A DNA stretch of 33,708 nucleotides from Paracoccaceae bacterium (GCA_030065075.1 JASJDQ010000030.1:1-33708), one strand, 5' to 3'. Positions 22,343 to 31,896 are shown, numbered from the stretch's first letter. A program made the numbers and translations. The notes: generated by a model not told the origin, from the letters alone.

Positions 22343-23880
22343 GCGACGCGCCGGCGATTGAGTTGAAGGGCATCTCGAAGGCCTTCGGTCCAGTACAGGC
22401 GAACAAAGACATTTCGATCCGTGTCATGCCAGGCACAATTCACGGCATCATCGGCGAAAACGGCGCCGGGAAATCGACGTTGATGTCGATCCTTTACGGC
22501 TTTTACAAAGCTGATGCAGGCGAGATCTTCATTGGCGGCAAAAAGACCGAGATTCCTGATAGCCAGGCCGCCATCGCCTCCGGCATCGGCATGGTTTTCC
22601 AGCACTTCAAACTGGTTGAGAATTTCAGTGTTCTGGAAAACGTTGTCCTCGGTGCGGAAGAGGGCGCGATGCTCAAACCTTCGCTCGCAAAGGCGCGCGC
22701 GCTGCTGACGGAACTGGCCGAGGAATACGAGCTCAACGTCGATCCCGATGAAACCATCGAAGAACTTTCGGTCGGCCACCAGCAACGGGTCGAGATCCTG
22801 AAGGCGCTTTATCGGCACGCCGATATCCTGATCCTCGATGAACCGACCGGCGTGCTGACGCCTTCCGAAGCCGATCACCTTTTTCGCATTCTCAAGGGCC
22901 TTCGTGACGAAGGCAAAACGATCATCCTTATCACGCACAAACTGCGCGAGATCATGGAGGTGACTGACACCGTCAGCGTCATGCGTCGCGGTGAGATGAC
23001 GGCGACAGTCAAGACGGCCGAAACCAATCCGCAGGAGTTGGCGGAACTCATGGTCGGGCGCAAGGTTCTCTTGGAAGTGGACAAGGCCCCGGCCCAGCCG
23101 AAGGCCAAGGTTTTGGAAGTCGAGGATCTGCGCGTCGTCGATGAAGACGGCGTTGAACGCGTCAAAGGCATCTCGCTCGAAGTCAGCGGTGGCGAAATAT
23201 TGGGCGTCGCGGGGGTTGCGGGAAACGGGCAATCGGAGCTTCTGGAGGTTCTGGGTGGATATCACTACGCCACGGGGAACATTCGCGTGAACGGTACCCC
23301 GATCGACCTGACCGGGCAGGCATCTGACGGGCAAACCCGACGCGCACGCGGCATTGCGCATGTGCCCGAGGACCGTCAACGCGAGGGGTTGATCCTCGAT
23401 TTCTTCGCCTGGGAGAACATGGTATTTGGCTATCACCACGCGCCAGAATACCAGAAATCCAGATGGTTTATGGATAACGCTGCCATCCGCGCCGACACGG
23501 AAGCGAAGATGGAGCGTTTCGACGTCCGCCCGCCAATCCCGGGTCTGACCGCCAAGAGTTTCTCGGGCGGCAACCAGCAAAAGATCGTCCTCGCTCGCGA
23601 GATCGAGCGCGACCCCGACCTTCTTTTGGTGGGTCAGCCCACACGCGGCGTCGACATCGGCGCCATCGAGTTCATCCACCAGCAGATCGTGGCGCTAAGG
23701 GACCGCGGCAAGGCCATCCTTCTGGTCTCTGTCGAACTCGATGAGATCCTGTCTCTCTCGGACCGGATCGTCGTGATGTTCGACGGCCAGATCATGGGCG
23801 AGCGACTGGCCAGCGAAACAGACGAACGCGAGCTTGGTCTTCTGATGGCCGGTGTCACGGAAACGGCAGGCGCCGCATGA
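22339..23880 (+). CDS. ABC importer ATPase with two nucleotide-binding domains
   Basis: 513 aa, the energy-coupling subunit of the BMP-type nucleoside importer. Domain 1 (about 7-240) has Walker A GENGAGKST (39-47), the LSVGHQQRVEIL signature, and Walker B ILILDEPTGVLTP. Domain 2 (about 250-505) has a degenerate Walker A, GVAGNGQSE, with glutamine in place of the lysine, and the signature FSGGNQQKIVLAREIE. The degenerate second site is normal for this sugar/nucleoside family (as in RbsA-type proteins). It overlaps the NTF2-like gene by four bases and is followed by two permease genes. Confidence 0.93.
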   Translation: MSDAPAIELKGISKAFGPVQANKDISIRVMPGTIHGIIGENGAGKSTLMSILYGFYKADAGEIFIGGKKTEIPDSQAAIASGIGMVFQHFKLVENFSVLENVVLGAEEGAMLKPSLAKARALLTELAEEYELNVDPDETIEELSVGHQQRVEILKALYRHADILILDEPTGVLTPSEADHLFRILKGLRDEGKTIILITHKLREIMEVTDTVSVMRRGEMTATVKTAETNPQELAELMVGRKVLLEVDKAPAQPKAKVLEVEDLRVVDEDGVERVKGISLEVSGGEILGVAGVAGNGQSELLEVLGGYHYATGNIRVNGTPIDLTGQASDGQTRRARGIAHVPEDRQREGLILDFFAWENMVFGYHHAPEYQKSRWFMDNAAIRADTEAKMERFDVRPPIPGLTAKSFSGGNQQKIVLAREIERDPDLLLVGQPTRGVDIGAIEFIHQQIVALRDRGKAILLVSVELDEILSLSDRIVVMFDGQIMGERLASETDERELGLLMAGVTETAGAA

Positions 23881-23938
23881 TTGTTCTTTCTGGCGAAAAA
23901 ATTTTCCCGGGGCGCAAACCGACTGACCGAGGCACGCC

Positions 23939-25036
23939 ATGGACGTAATGCCAAAGTGGGCCGACGCGATCCTGATCCCGCTGATCTCGATCCTTCTCGC
24001 CTTCGCCATCTCTGGTCTTGTCATCCTGGCGATCGGCAAGGACCCCATCGAAGCTTTCCGCATCATGGTCACTGGCGCGCTTGGGTCGTCTTACGGCTGG
24101 GGTTTCACGCTCTATTACACGACCAATTTCATCTTCACCGGCTTGGCGGTTGCCATCGCCTTCCATGCGCGTCTCTTCAATATCGGCGGAGAGGGGCAGG
24201 CAACACTGGGCGGCCTCGGCGTGGCTCTTGTCCTTCTCGCCGTCCCCTGGCCACATTGGAGCCTCGCCCTTCCCGCCGCCATCCTGGGGGCGATGCTTTT
24301 CGGTGCGGCCTGGGCGCTGATCCCCGCCTATTTGCAGGCCAAGCGCGGCAGCCACATCGTGATCACGACGATCATGTTCAACTACATCGCCTGGGCACTT
24401 CTGACCTATCTTCTGGTCGAAGTTCTGAAACCCGCCGGCCAGCAATCTCCTGAAAGTCGCCGGTTCGGGCCGGGCGCGGAGCTGCCGGGGCTTTCTGATG
24501 TTCTCGGGCTTGTGGGCATACCGTTCTCATCCGCAGCCCCCGTCAATGTCAGCTTCCTTCTGGCAATTCTGGCATGTTATTTCGTGTGGCTCCTCCTCTG
24601 GCGCACACGGCTCGGGTACGAGATCCGCGCCTATGGCCACAGCGAAACCGCCGCCGCCTATGCCGGTATCTCGGCGACAAGGATCATTATTATTGCCATG
24701 CTCATTTCAGGCGCTCTGGCGGGATTGATGGCTGTCAATGCCGTCATGGGAGCGGGGCGGCTTATCAACAACTCGGTTGAAAACGCTGGCTTCATCGGGA
24801 TCGCCGTCGCGCTCATGGGGCGGTCGCATCCCGTTGGTGTGTTCCTTGCGGCCCTTCTCTTCGGCTTTCTTTACCAAGGTGGAGCGGAACTTGCCCTTTG
24901 GGCCAGCATTCCGACCGAGCTGATCGTTGTGATCCAATCTCTCGTGATCCTTTTCACGGGCGCCCTCGACAACATGGTTCGGATGCCGCTCGAGCGCATC
25001 TTCCTTGCCTTCCGCCGAAGCGAGCGAGAGGGCTGA
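23939..25036 (+). CDS. ABC importer permease (first subunit)
   Basis: 365 aa inner-membrane protein with about eight to ten hydrophobic segments, of the BPD_transp_2 family. Typical stretches are ARLFNIGGEGQATLGG and TRLGYEIRAYGHSETAAAYAGI (the cytoplasmic coupling region, here RLGYEIRAYGHSETAAAYAG). GAGG lies seven bases before ATG 23939. The 58-base gap from the ATPase gene contains AATTTTCCCGGGGCG, which looks like a shortened piece of the palindromic repeat in rimI. It forms the channel with the next permease. Confidence 0.92.
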   Translation: MDVMPKWADAILIPLISILLAFAISGLVILAIGKDPIEAFRIMVTGALGSSYGWGFTLYYTTNFIFTGLAVAIAFHARLFNIGGEGQATLGGLGVALVLLAVPWPHWSLALPAAILGAMLFGAAWALIPAYLQAKRGSHIVITTIMFNYIAWALLTYLLVEVLKPAGQQSPESRRFGPGAELPGLSDVLGLVGIPFSSAAPVNVSFLLAILACYFVWLLLWRTRLGYEIRAYGHSETAAAYAGISATRIIIIAMLISGALAGLMAVNAVMGAGRLINNSVENAGFIGIAVALMGRSHPVGVFLAALLFGFLYQGGAELALWASIPTELIVVIQSLVILFTGALDNMVRMPLERIFLAFRRSEREG

Positions 25037-25037
25037 A

Positions 25038-26009
25038 ATGGTCGATTTCCTGACAGTCCTGCAGATTCTCGACACCACGCTGCGCCTCGCGACGCCGCTT
25101 CTGTTCGCCTGCCTCGCGGGGCTGGTGTCGGAACGCGCGGGTATCTTCGACATCGGCCTCGAAGGCAAACTCCTGGCCTCTGCTTTCTTCTCGGCGGCTG
25201 TTGCAGCAGCGACCGGCTCGGTTTGGCTCGGCCTTCTGGCCGGCATCGCTGCCTCGCTCACCCTCTCTGGCATCCATGGGGTCGCCTCGATCACCTTCCG
25301 TGGCAACCAGCTGATCTCTGGCGTCGCGATCAACTTCCTCGCCGCGGGCCTGACCGTGCTCATCGCCCAAAGCTGGTTCCAGCAGGGCGGGCGCACACCA
25401 TCGCTCAGCGGCGGCGCGCGGTTCCAGGAAATCACGCTGCCCTTTGCCGAAAGCCTCTCTGGCGTGCCGATCTTCGGTCCAATCTACAAGGAACTGATCT
25501 CGGGTCACTCCCTGTTGGTCTATGTCGGGCTTTTGACAGTGCCGCTTGTCTGGTGGGTGCTCTTTCGCACGCGTTTCGGCCTTCGCCTTCGTGCAGTGGG
25601 CGAAAACCCGGCAGCCGTTGATACTGCCGGCATCCCGGTCGTGCGCCTCCGCTACATGGCGGTTGGTATTTGCGGCATTCTTTGCGGGCTGGGAGGCGTC
25701 TACCTTGCCACCGGCCTGCAGGCGGGCTTCGTCAAGGACATGTCCTCGGGACGGGGCTTCATCGCGCTGGCGGCCCTGATCTTCGCGAAGTGGCGGCCCT
25801 GGTATGCGCTCTTTGCCTGCCTGCTCTTTGGCTTCTTCCAGGCCCTCTCCTTCCGCCCGGACGTCGTCGCAGCCGTGATGCGGTTCGACGTGCCAGGGCA
25901 GTTGATGGACGCGCTGCCCTATATCCTGACGGTCGTCATTCTGGCTGGCTTTGTCGGCAAGGCCATACCGCCGCGCGCCGGTGGAGAGCCTTACGTTAAG
26001 GAGCAATAG
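25038..26009 (+). CDS. ABC importer permease (second subunit)
   Basis: 323 aa inner-membrane protein of the same family, with about eight hydrophobic segments. It shows SERAGIFDIGLEGKLLASAF near the start and FRTRFGLRLRAVGENPAAVD in the coupling loop, the usual pattern for the smaller permease of BMP-type systems. ATG 25038 follows the previous stop by one base; an upstream in-frame start at 25005 would overlap the first permease and is not family-like. It closes the five-gene operon. Confidence 0.92.
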   Translation: MVDFLTVLQILDTTLRLATPLLFACLAGLVSERAGIFDIGLEGKLLASAFFSAAVAAATGSVWLGLLAGIAASLTLSGIHGVASITFRGNQLISGVAINFLAAGLTVLIAQSWFQQGGRTPSLSGGARFQEITLPFAESLSGVPIFGPIYKELISGHSLLVYVGLLTVPLVWWVLFRTRFGLRLRAVGENPAAVDTAGIPVVRLRYMAVGICGILCGLGGVYLATGLQAGFVKDMSSGRGFIALAALIFAKWRPWYALFACLLFGFFQALSFRPDVVAAVMRFDVPGQLMDALPYILTVVILAGFVGKAIPPRAGGEPYVKEQ

Positions 26010-26111
26010 CCGCGGCGCTGTTTTCGTCGCGATGCACCGTCCGGTGTCGATCCCACGGCGCATTCAATCAGGACTTGCTGAAAGACCTCAGGTTGCCGGG
26101 TGGCAAACAAC

Positions 26112-26144
26112 AAAAATAGTGTAGGCCGCCCGTTTAGGGCGGCC
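26112..26144 (-). terminator. Terminator of the metallo-hydrolase gene
   Basis: GGCCGCCC (26124-26131) and GGGCGGCC (26137-26144) form a perfect 8-bp stem with loop GTTTA. Read on the minus strand it is followed seven bases later by TTTTT (26116-26112). It lies 20 bases after the stop of the minus-strand hydrolase gene and may also stop the incoming plus-strand operon. Confidence 0.65.
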
Positions 26145-26164
26145 CTCCGTCAGGATGTCCCCGA

Positions 26165-27097
26165 TCAGAGCATCATTTGGTAGGTCGCGGGCACATAGCG
26201 GAAACGGCCTTCGCTGACTTGCTCGACAAAACCCATGCCCGGGAACGGCATGTGATAACCGATCAGCGGGATGCGGTCCGCCGCGACCATGCCCAATATC
26301 TTCTTCCGCGTGGCGGCTGCGGCTTCCTTGTCCATGTCGAACCGCACTTCCCATTCTGGATAGGCCAACGACCAGACATAGTGGTTGGCCGTGTCGGCCA
26401 TAACCAGAACCTGCTCGCCACCGGAGTCGAGCAGGTAGGCCATGTGCCCCGGTGTGTGGCCAAATGCGGAAACCGCCGTGATCCCCGAAGCGACGCTGTC
26501 GCCATCGCCCAGAAAGTTCATCTTGTCGGCAAAAGGACGGACCTTGCCGTCGAACCGTTCGTTCTCGGCGGCGGCCCAGTGATCGTACTCGACTTGCCCG
26601 GTGACATAACGCGCATTGGCATAGGTGGGCGTGCCCGCATCGTCCGTCAGCCCGCCAATGTGATCGCCGTGCATATGCGTCAGGACAACGACATCGACGT
26701 CGTCAGCGGCAATCCCGGCCGCTTGCAGCGCCGCAGTCGTGCCCGTCGCAGAGAGCCCCGCGTCGAACAGGATCGTCTCGCCGCCGGTCTGAACAACGGT
26801 CGGCGTGAAGAAGAATTGCGCCTTGTCGCTCGGAATGAAGTTCTCGGCGCTGACGCTTGCGAAATCCTCCGCCGAGACGTTCATGCCGAAGATGGTTTGC
26901 ATGTCCTCGACCGGACGGGTTCCCGCCAGAAGCGTCGAGACCTGGAAATCGCCCAGAGCAAACGTGTTCTGAATGGCATTCTTGGGGCCAGCATGTCCGC
27001 CTGCAAGTGCGGCGTGGCTTGTTCCAAGGCCGGCGGCAAGGGGCAGGGCGGTACCAGCTGCAAGTACCGTGCGGCGCGAAATGTCTTTGGGGGTCAT
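26165..27097 (-). CDS. Tat-exported metallo-beta-lactamase-fold hydrolase
   Basis: 310 aa. A twin-arginine signal (SRRTVLAAG, R8-R9) with cleavage near residue 32 (AALAGG) sends a folded enzyme to the periplasm. The metal-binding motif is HMHGDH (H141, H143, D145, H146), with a further histidine in FGHTPGHMAYLL and an aspartate in VMADTANHY. The fold covers lactonases, arylsulfatase-like and other hydrolases; the substrate is not known. ATG 27097 is chosen because AGGAAGAAG precedes it and the Tat motif then sits at the N-terminus; the open frame to 27271 is not signal-like. A lactonase acting on homoserine lactones is a possibility only. Confidence 0.85.
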   Translation of the reverse strand: MTPKDISRRTVLAAGTALPLAAGLGTSHAALAGGHAGPKNAIQNTFALGDFQVSTLLAGTRPVEDMQTIFGMNVSAEDFASVSAENFIPSDKAQFFFTPTVVQTGGETILFDAGLSATGTTAALQAAGIAADDVDVVVLTHMHGDHIGGLTDDAGTPTYANARYVTGQVEYDHWAAAENERFDGKVRPFADKMNFLGDGDSVASGITAVSAFGHTPGHMAYLLDSGGEQVLVMADTANHYVWSLAYPEWEVRFDMDKEAAAATRKKILGMVAADRIPLIGYHMPFPGMGFVEQVSEGRFRYVPATYQMML

Positions 27098-27191
27098 AGG
27101 ACTTCTTCCTCTCATCGATGACCCCCGGAATCCTAGTTTGCGCCCGCACACTTTCCATGTGCGAATATGCAAGTCTTTTGTGCTCGGCTGC

Positions 27192-27596
27192 TTAGTCCCA
27201 CCATTTGTCAATCGAGGCGATATCATCGTCCGACCAGCCAAAATGATGTGCCAGTTCATGCACCAGAACATGGGTCACAAGCTCGGAAAGCGTCACGTTT
27301 CCCCGTTCAATCCATTCATCCAGAATCGGGCGACGAAAGAGCCAGATGGTGTCTGGTCGGTCCGGTTGGTCGGAGATCGACTTCTGGGTCAGGGGAATGC
27401 CATCGTAAAGCCCCGTCAGTTGAAACGGGTCCTCGATCTCCATGTCGCGCAGAATGTCATCGGGCGCAAAGTCCTCGACCCGAAGAACCACGGCAAGCGC
27501 ATGCAGCTTGAATTCCTCGGGCAAGGTCGCCATCGCATCCCGCGCCATTTGCTCGATCACGGCCCCGTTCGGGCCAAGCGCATCCGTCCAATCCAT
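27192..27596 (-). CDS. Small zincin-type metallopeptidase family protein
   Basis: 134 aa, cytosolic, with the zinc-protease motif HELAHH (H113, E114, H117) in HVLVHELAHHFGWSDDDI, preceded by IEDPFQLTGLYDGIPLT and FRRPILDEW. This matches the short zincin family PF06262, whose substrates are unknown. Start ATG 27596 (MDWTDALGPN) agrees with relatives, although AGAGG directly abuts it; ATG 27641 is an alternative that would nearly touch the divergent gltX start. Divergent from gltX with only 46 bases between the ATGs. Confidence 0.82.
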   Translation of the reverse strand: MDWTDALGPNGAVIEQMARDAMATLPEEFKLHALAVVLRVEDFAPDDILRDMEIEDPFQLTGLYDGIPLTQKSISDQPDRPDTIWLFRRPILDEWIERGNVTLSELVTHVLVHELAHHFGWSDDDIASIDKWWD

Positions 27597-27642
27597 CCTC
27601 TGGATATGGACAAAATGATTGGGCTGTGAAAGAGCCTCGCGC

Positions 27643-28965
27643 ATGACCACCACTCGTTTTGCCCCATCGCCCACCGGGTATATCCACATCGGCAACCTGC
27701 GCACGGCGCTGTTCAACTGGATGATCGCGCGCAAGGCAGGCGGCACGTTCATCCTGCGGATCGACGACACCGACCCAGAACGGTCGAAGGAAGAATACGT
27801 CGACGCGATCAAGGAAGACCTCGAATGGCTGGGCCTGACGTGGGACCGGGTCGAGCGGCAATCCGAACGTCTGGACCGTTATGCCGAGGTCGCCGCCAAA
27901 CTGCGTCAGATCGACCGCTTCTACGAGGCCTGGGAAACGCCGACCGAGCTTGACCTCAAGCGCAAGAAGCAATTGAACATGGGCAAACCGCCCGTCTACG
28001 ACCGTGCTGCGCTGACGCTCTCGGAGGATGAACGAGCACGGCTCCGCGAAGAACGCGGCGCGGGCGTCTGGCGCTTCAAGCTGGACCATGCCCGCATCGA
28101 ATGGACCGATGGCATTCTGGGCGACACGTCGATCGACGCCGCCAGCGTCTCCGACCCGGTCCTGATCCGGCAGGACGGGCAGGTGCTTTACACCCTCGCC
28201 AGCGTGGTCGACGATACGGATATGGGCGTAACCCATGTGGTGCGCGGCTCGGATCATGTGACGAATACCGCGACGCAAATCCAAATAATCGAAGCGCTCG
28301 AGCACACGCCGCCAGCCTTCGCCCACCACTCGCTGCTAACCGGTCCGCAAGGCGAGGCGCTCTCGAAACGCCTCGGCACCCTCGCGCTTCGTGACATGCG
28401 CGCAGCCGGTATCGAGCCGATGGCGCTCCTGTCGCATATGGCACGCCTCGGCTCGTCCGATCCGGTGGAGCTGCGCCCGACCCATGCCGAATTGATCGAA
28501 GGCTTCGACCTCGCCCATTTCGGCGCCGCGCCGACGAAGTTCGATGCCGAAGACCTGAAACCGCTCACCGCGCGCGTCGTCCAATCGCTCGAAACGAAAG
28601 CCGTGGCCGCGATCCTGTCAGACGCAGGCGTGCCGGATGAGAAACAAGACGCCTACTGGCACGCCGTCCGGGGCAATGTTGCGACACGCGCCGAGGCCGG
28701 CAACTGGTGGCCGATGTTCCAGGGTCAGGTGACGCCCATGGTCGAAGACGACGACCGCGCCTTCGTGGCCGAGGCCTTATCGTTGCTCGGCGAGCCGCCC
28801 TACGATGCCGCTACGTGGTCCAACTGGACGTCGGCCGTGAAAGGCAAAACCGGTCGAAAGGGCAAATCCCTCTTCATGCCGCTCCGGCTCGCGATTACCG
28901 GCCAGCCACGTGGCCCCGAGATGGCGGATGTGATGCCGCTTCTCACCCAGAAGCCAAATATCTGA
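27643..28965 (+). CDS. gltX: Glutamate--tRNA ligase
   Basis: Class I aminoacyl-tRNA synthetase, 440 aa, cytosolic. It begins TTTRFAPSPTGYIHIGNLRT with the HIGH-type motif HIGN (15-18); LRIDDTDPERSKEEY follows, and the second signature is the reduced form LSKRLG with K242. Alphaproteobacteria often carry two GltX proteins, one able to charge tRNA-Gln; the shorter length here fits that pair, but the charging specificity cannot be read from sequence. GAAAGAG lies about nine bases upstream of ATG. A palindromic repeat follows the gene. Confidence 0.94.
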   Translation: MTTTRFAPSPTGYIHIGNLRTALFNWMIARKAGGTFILRIDDTDPERSKEEYVDAIKEDLEWLGLTWDRVERQSERLDRYAEVAAKLRQIDRFYEAWETPTELDLKRKKQLNMGKPPVYDRAALTLSEDERARLREERGAGVWRFKLDHARIEWTDGILGDTSIDAASVSDPVLIRQDGQVLYTLASVVDDTDMGVTHVVRGSDHVTNTATQIQIIEALEHTPPAFAHHSLLTGPQGEALSKRLGTLALRDMRAAGIEPMALLSHMARLGSSDPVELRPTHAELIEGFDLAHFGAAPTKFDAEDLKPLTARVVQSLETKAVAAILSDAGVPDEKQDAYWHAVRGNVATRAEAGNWWPMFQGQVTPMVEDDDRAFVAEALSLLGEPPYDAATWSNWTSAVKGKTGRKGKSLFMPLRLAITGQPRGPEMADVMPLLTQKPNI

Positions 28966-28981
28966 ACTTCGCCCGTTCTCG

Positions 28982-29019
28982 AATATCCTAGGGGAGTACG
29001 AGGGGATGAAATCCCCTCG
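28982..29019 (+). repeat. Palindromic element after gltX, related to the one in rimI
   Basis: AATATCCTAGGGGAG (28982-28996) is followed by a perfect 9-bp stem, CGAGGGGAT (28999-29007) and ATCCCCTCG (29011-29019), loop GAA. The arrangement matches the insert in rimI. A second hairpin, GCGCAAT/ATTGCGC (29044-29070), lies between it and the kinase gene. Confidence 0.65.
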
Positions 29020-29091
29020 CATACCGCGGCGCGCGAAAGCGAGGCGCAATCCCTCTTGCCGTGATTGCGCTAACACGACATGGTCGGCCCT

Positions 29092-30042
29092 ATGAAATCG
29101 CACGTCCTGACCATCACTCTTAATCCGACCGTCGATTATTGCACGACGTCGAAGGGCATTACGCCGGGTGTCAAACTCCGCTGCACGGAACCACAGGTCG
29201 ATCCTGGTGGCGGCGGCATCAACGTTGCGCGCGCCATCCGGTTATTGGGCGGGCAAGCAACGGCGCTGGTGGCTATCGGATCGGGAACCGGGGCCAACCT
29301 GCTACAACTCCTGGCGCTCGAAGGCGTGCCCACGGTTGCCTTCCAGGGTCCGGGCGAGACCCGCCAATCGATGTCGGTGATTGACCAGACGACGGGCGAA
29401 CAGTTCCGCTTCGTCATGCCGGGGCCTGCATGGCAAGATCACGACGTGCCGCGCGCTCTGGCCTCCGTTGATCAGGCCACCACGGATGACACATTGGTCG
29501 TCCTCTCCGGCAGCCAGCCACCGGGGGTGGCCAAGGACTTCCCCTCCATCCTCGCGGAACACATTGCCGGTCGCGGCTCGCGGTTGATCGTCGATACCTC
29601 CGGCCCTGCGCTCCACCACTTGGTCGAAACACCTCAGGAGGCGCTCTTCGTCCTCCGGATGGATGGCGAGGAAGGCGAAGACCTCGCCGGACGCGCTCTG
29701 CCGACACGTGAAGATACCGCTGCATTCGCCCGAGAACTGATCGACAAAAGCGTTGCGCGCATCGTGATCATCGCCCGCGGCGCGGATGGCTCTGTCATGG
29801 CCACCAAAGACGGTGCCTGGCACGCTGTTACCCCGCGATTGCCCGTCGTCTCGACCGTTGGTGCGGGCGACAGCTTCGTCGGCGCCTTCACACTCGCATT
29901 GGCGCGGGAAGATGAACCTGAAAACTGCCTGAAGCTCGGTACCGCCGCGGCAAGTGCCGCCGTCAATACCGACGCCACCCGGCTCTGCGACCCCGAGGTT
30001 ACCAACCGCCAGTTGGCGGCCTGCAGCCTCACCAAGCTCTAG
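29092..30042 (+). CDS. PfkB-family sugar kinase (1-phosphofructokinase type)
   Basis: ATP-dependent phosphorylation of a sugar or sugar phosphate; ribokinase fold, 316 aa. It shows [12 protein letters not shown] at the N-terminus, the [16 protein letters not shown] signature (first PfkB pattern), and the catalytic [10 protein letters not shown] with D260. This resembles 6-phosphofructokinase II or 1-phosphofructokinase; the substrate is uncertain. ATG 29092 (MKSHVLTI) fits the family better than the in-frame ATG 29080; neither has a clear ribosome site. It ends in a CTAG shared with the stop of the opposing permease gene. Confidence 0.85.
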   Translation: MKSHVLTITLNPTVDYCTTSKGITPGVKLRCTEPQVDPGGGGINVARAIRLLGGQATALVAIGSGTGANLLQLLALEGVPTVAFQGPGETRQSMSVIDQTTGEQFRFVMPGPAWQDHDVPRALASVDQATTDDTLVVLSGSQPPGVAKDFPSILAEHIAGRGSRLIVDTSGPALHHLVETPQEALFVLRMDGEEGEDLAGRALPTREDTAAFARELIDKSVARIVIIARGADGSVMATKDGAWHAVTPRLPVVSTVGAGDSFVGAFTLALAREDEPENCLKLGTAAASAAVNTDATRLCDPEVTNRQLAACSLTKL

Positions 30043-30800
30043 ACCTTCAGCCGATACCCCGTTCTGAAGATCCACCAGACGATGGCTAGACAGGCCACCA
30101 TGAAGCCCATGATCGCGATCAGGCTGGCGGTTATTGGAACGTCCGCCATCCCGAAGAAGGACCAGCGGAAGCCTGACACCAGATAAAGCACGGGATTGAA
30201 CATCGAAACGCTTTGCCAGAAGGGCGGCAACATGCTGACCGAATAGAACGACCCGCCAAGGAACACCAAGGGCGTGACGATCAGCAGGGGCACCAGGTTC
30301 AGTTGTTCGAAGTTCTTGGCCCAGACGCCCAGAATGAACCCCAACAGGGCGAAGCTGATCGCTGTCATCATCAAGAAGGTGATCATCCAGAACGGGTGCT
30401 GAATGGTTATGTCGACAAAAAAGAACGACGTGGCCAGAATGATCAGCCCGATCATAAGCGACTTGACCGCCGCTGCGCCGACGTAACCCAGCACGATCTC
30501 GAAAGAAGACAGTGGGGCAGACAGAACCTCGAAGATCGTGCCGATGAAGCGCGGAAAGTAGATACCGAAACCCGCGTTCTGGATCGATTGCTGCAACACC
30601 GTCAGCATGATCAACCCCGGCACGATGAAGGCGCCATAGGACACGCCCTCGATCTCGGGAATGCGGCTGCCAATGGCTGCGCCGAAGACCACGAAATAAA
30701 GCGAGGTCGAGAGAACCGGTGAAACGATGGATTGAATGATCGACCGAAAGAAGCGCGCCATCTCGAACCGAAAGATTGCGGCAATGCCGTACCAGTTCAT
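30039..30800 (-). CDS. ABC-2 type transporter permease
   Basis: 253 aa inner-membrane protein with six hydrophobic segments of the ABC-2/DrrB-NodJ kind; [20 protein letters not shown] is the usual cytoplasmic-membrane junction, and [20 protein letters not shown] the family's late loop. It forms an exporter with the ATPase encoded upstream, with which it overlaps by four bases (ATGA). What it exports is unknown (polysaccharide, lipid or drug). Its stop codon overlaps that of the kinase gene on the other strand. Confidence 0.9.
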   Translation of the reverse strand: MNWYGIAAIFRFEMARFFRSIIQSIVSPVLSTSLYFVVFGAAIGSRIPEIEGVSYGAFIVPGLIMLTVLQQSIQNAGFGIYFPRFIGTIFEVLSAPLSSFEIVLGYVGAAAVKSLMIGLIILATSFFFVDITIQHPFWMITFLMMTAISFALLGFILGVWAKNFEQLNLVPLLIVTPLVFLGGSFYSVSMLPPFWQSVSMFNPVLYLVSGFRWSFFGMADVPITASLIAIMGFMVACLAIVWWIFRTGYRLKV

Positions 30801-31726
30801 TGCGCATCCTCCTGGACCAGATCGACAAAGATGTCTTCAAGCGAGCTTTCGTTGGTCTGTAAATCCGCCAGTACCAGCCCGGCAGATTGGAGCGACGACA
30901 GAAGGCGCGTAATACCGGTGCGCTCGGCACCCGCATCATAGGCATAGATCAAAGCGTTCCCGCCCTCGCTGAGTTGAAGGTCATAATCCGACAGGGCATC
31001 CGGTAGTTGCGTCAGCGGTTCCTTTAACTCTACCGTCAATGTCTTTCGGCCCAAGCGTTTGATCAGCTTGTTCTTTTCTTCGACCAACAGGATTTCTCCC
31101 GAACGAATGATGCCGATCCGGTCCGCGATGGCCTCGGCTTCCTCGATGTAGTGGGTCGTCAGAATGATCGTCACTCCCTCTGAGCGCAGGCGTTCGACCA
31201 GCGCCCACATGTCACGCCTCAATTCAACATCGACGCCCGCCGTCGGTTCATCCAGAAACAGTACGCGGGGCTCATGTGCCAACGCTTTGGCAATCAGAAC
31301 CCTCCGCTTCATGCCCCCTGACAGCTGAGCGATGCGCGAGCCCTTTTTGTCGATCAGTGACAGGTCCGTCAGAATCTGATCGATGAACGCCTCGTCTGGC
31401 GCCTTGCCGAACAATCCCCGCGAAAACCGGACTGTATTGCCAACGAACTCGAAGGGCTCCAGGTTGATTTCCTGTGGCACCAGCCCGATCAGCCGCCGCG
31501 CCGCGCGCCAGTCCGTGACAACATCGTGCCCGCTCACACTGATCCGCCCGGACGTTGGAATCGAAATACCGCAGATCGTCGAGATCAACGTCGTCTTCCC
31601 GGCACCATTTGGCCCCAGAAGCGCAAGGATCTCTCCCTCTTCGATCTCAAGCGAAACGGACGAAAGTGCCTTGAAGTCACCCTCATAGGTCTTGTCCAGT
31701 TCCTCGACCTCGACAATTGCAGGCAT
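30797..31726 (-). CDS. ABC-2 exporter ATP-binding protein
   Basis: 309 aa ATPase for the permease encoded next. Walker A is GPNGAGKTT (38-46), signature [15 protein letters not shown], Walker [13 protein letters not shown], and H-loop [10 protein letters not shown]. The C-terminal third (after about 220) is the regulatory extension seen in DrrA/NodI/CcmA-like ATPases. ATG 31726 is chosen because AAGGAG is eight bases upstream; a TTG six bases earlier is in frame. First gene of the pair; the leader holds an odd homopolymer tract at 31833-31847. Confidence 0.92.
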   Translation of the reverse strand: MPAIVEVEELDKTYEGDFKALSSVSLEIEEGEILALLGPNGAGKTTLISTICGISIPTSGRISVSGHDVVTDWRAARRLIGLVPQEINLEPFEFVGNTVRFSRGLFGKAPDEAFIDQILTDLSLIDKKGSRIAQLSGGMKRRVLIAKALAHEPRVLFLDEPTAGVDVELRRDMWALVERLRSEGVTIILTTHYIEEAEAIADRIGIIRSGEILLVEEKNKLIKRLGRKTLTVELKEPLTQLPDALSDYDLQLSEGGNALIYAYDAGAERTGITRLLSSLQSAGLVLADLQTNESSLEDIFVDLVQEDAQ

Positions 31727-31832
31727 GGTCAATTCTCCTTCATGCGCGAACCTATGCGCAGAATTTCCAAGTTGAAACTGCAGGAATGCGCATGTGATCC
31801 ATGCCGAAATGAACAGCGGGCGCGTGTGATTA

Positions 31833-31847
31833 TTTTTTTTGGGGGGG
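31833..31847. other. T8G7 homopolymer junction
   Basis: Eight T residues directly followed by seven G residues in the 170-base gap between the exporter ATPase and the DUF2269 gene. A six-base inverted repeat (GAAGTC/GACTTC, 31847-31866) adjoins it. Its base composition stands out from the surroundings. It may be a slippage-prone spot or, on the minus strand, part of the exporter's promoter region. Confidence 0.5.
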
Positions 31848-31896
31848 AAGTCGCTTCGAAGACTTCAAAAAGGTCCTGGCACCGCTTGGTTTCTGA

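Noticed and set aside
22087-23679. 530-codon open frame antisense to the importer ATPase
   Set aside because: The sense strand has two ABC domains with standard motifs; the antisense product matches nothing known to me.
29302-30945. 547-codon minus-strand frame across the kinase and permease genes
   Set aside because: It crosses three well-supported genes in both orientations and has no coherent composition.
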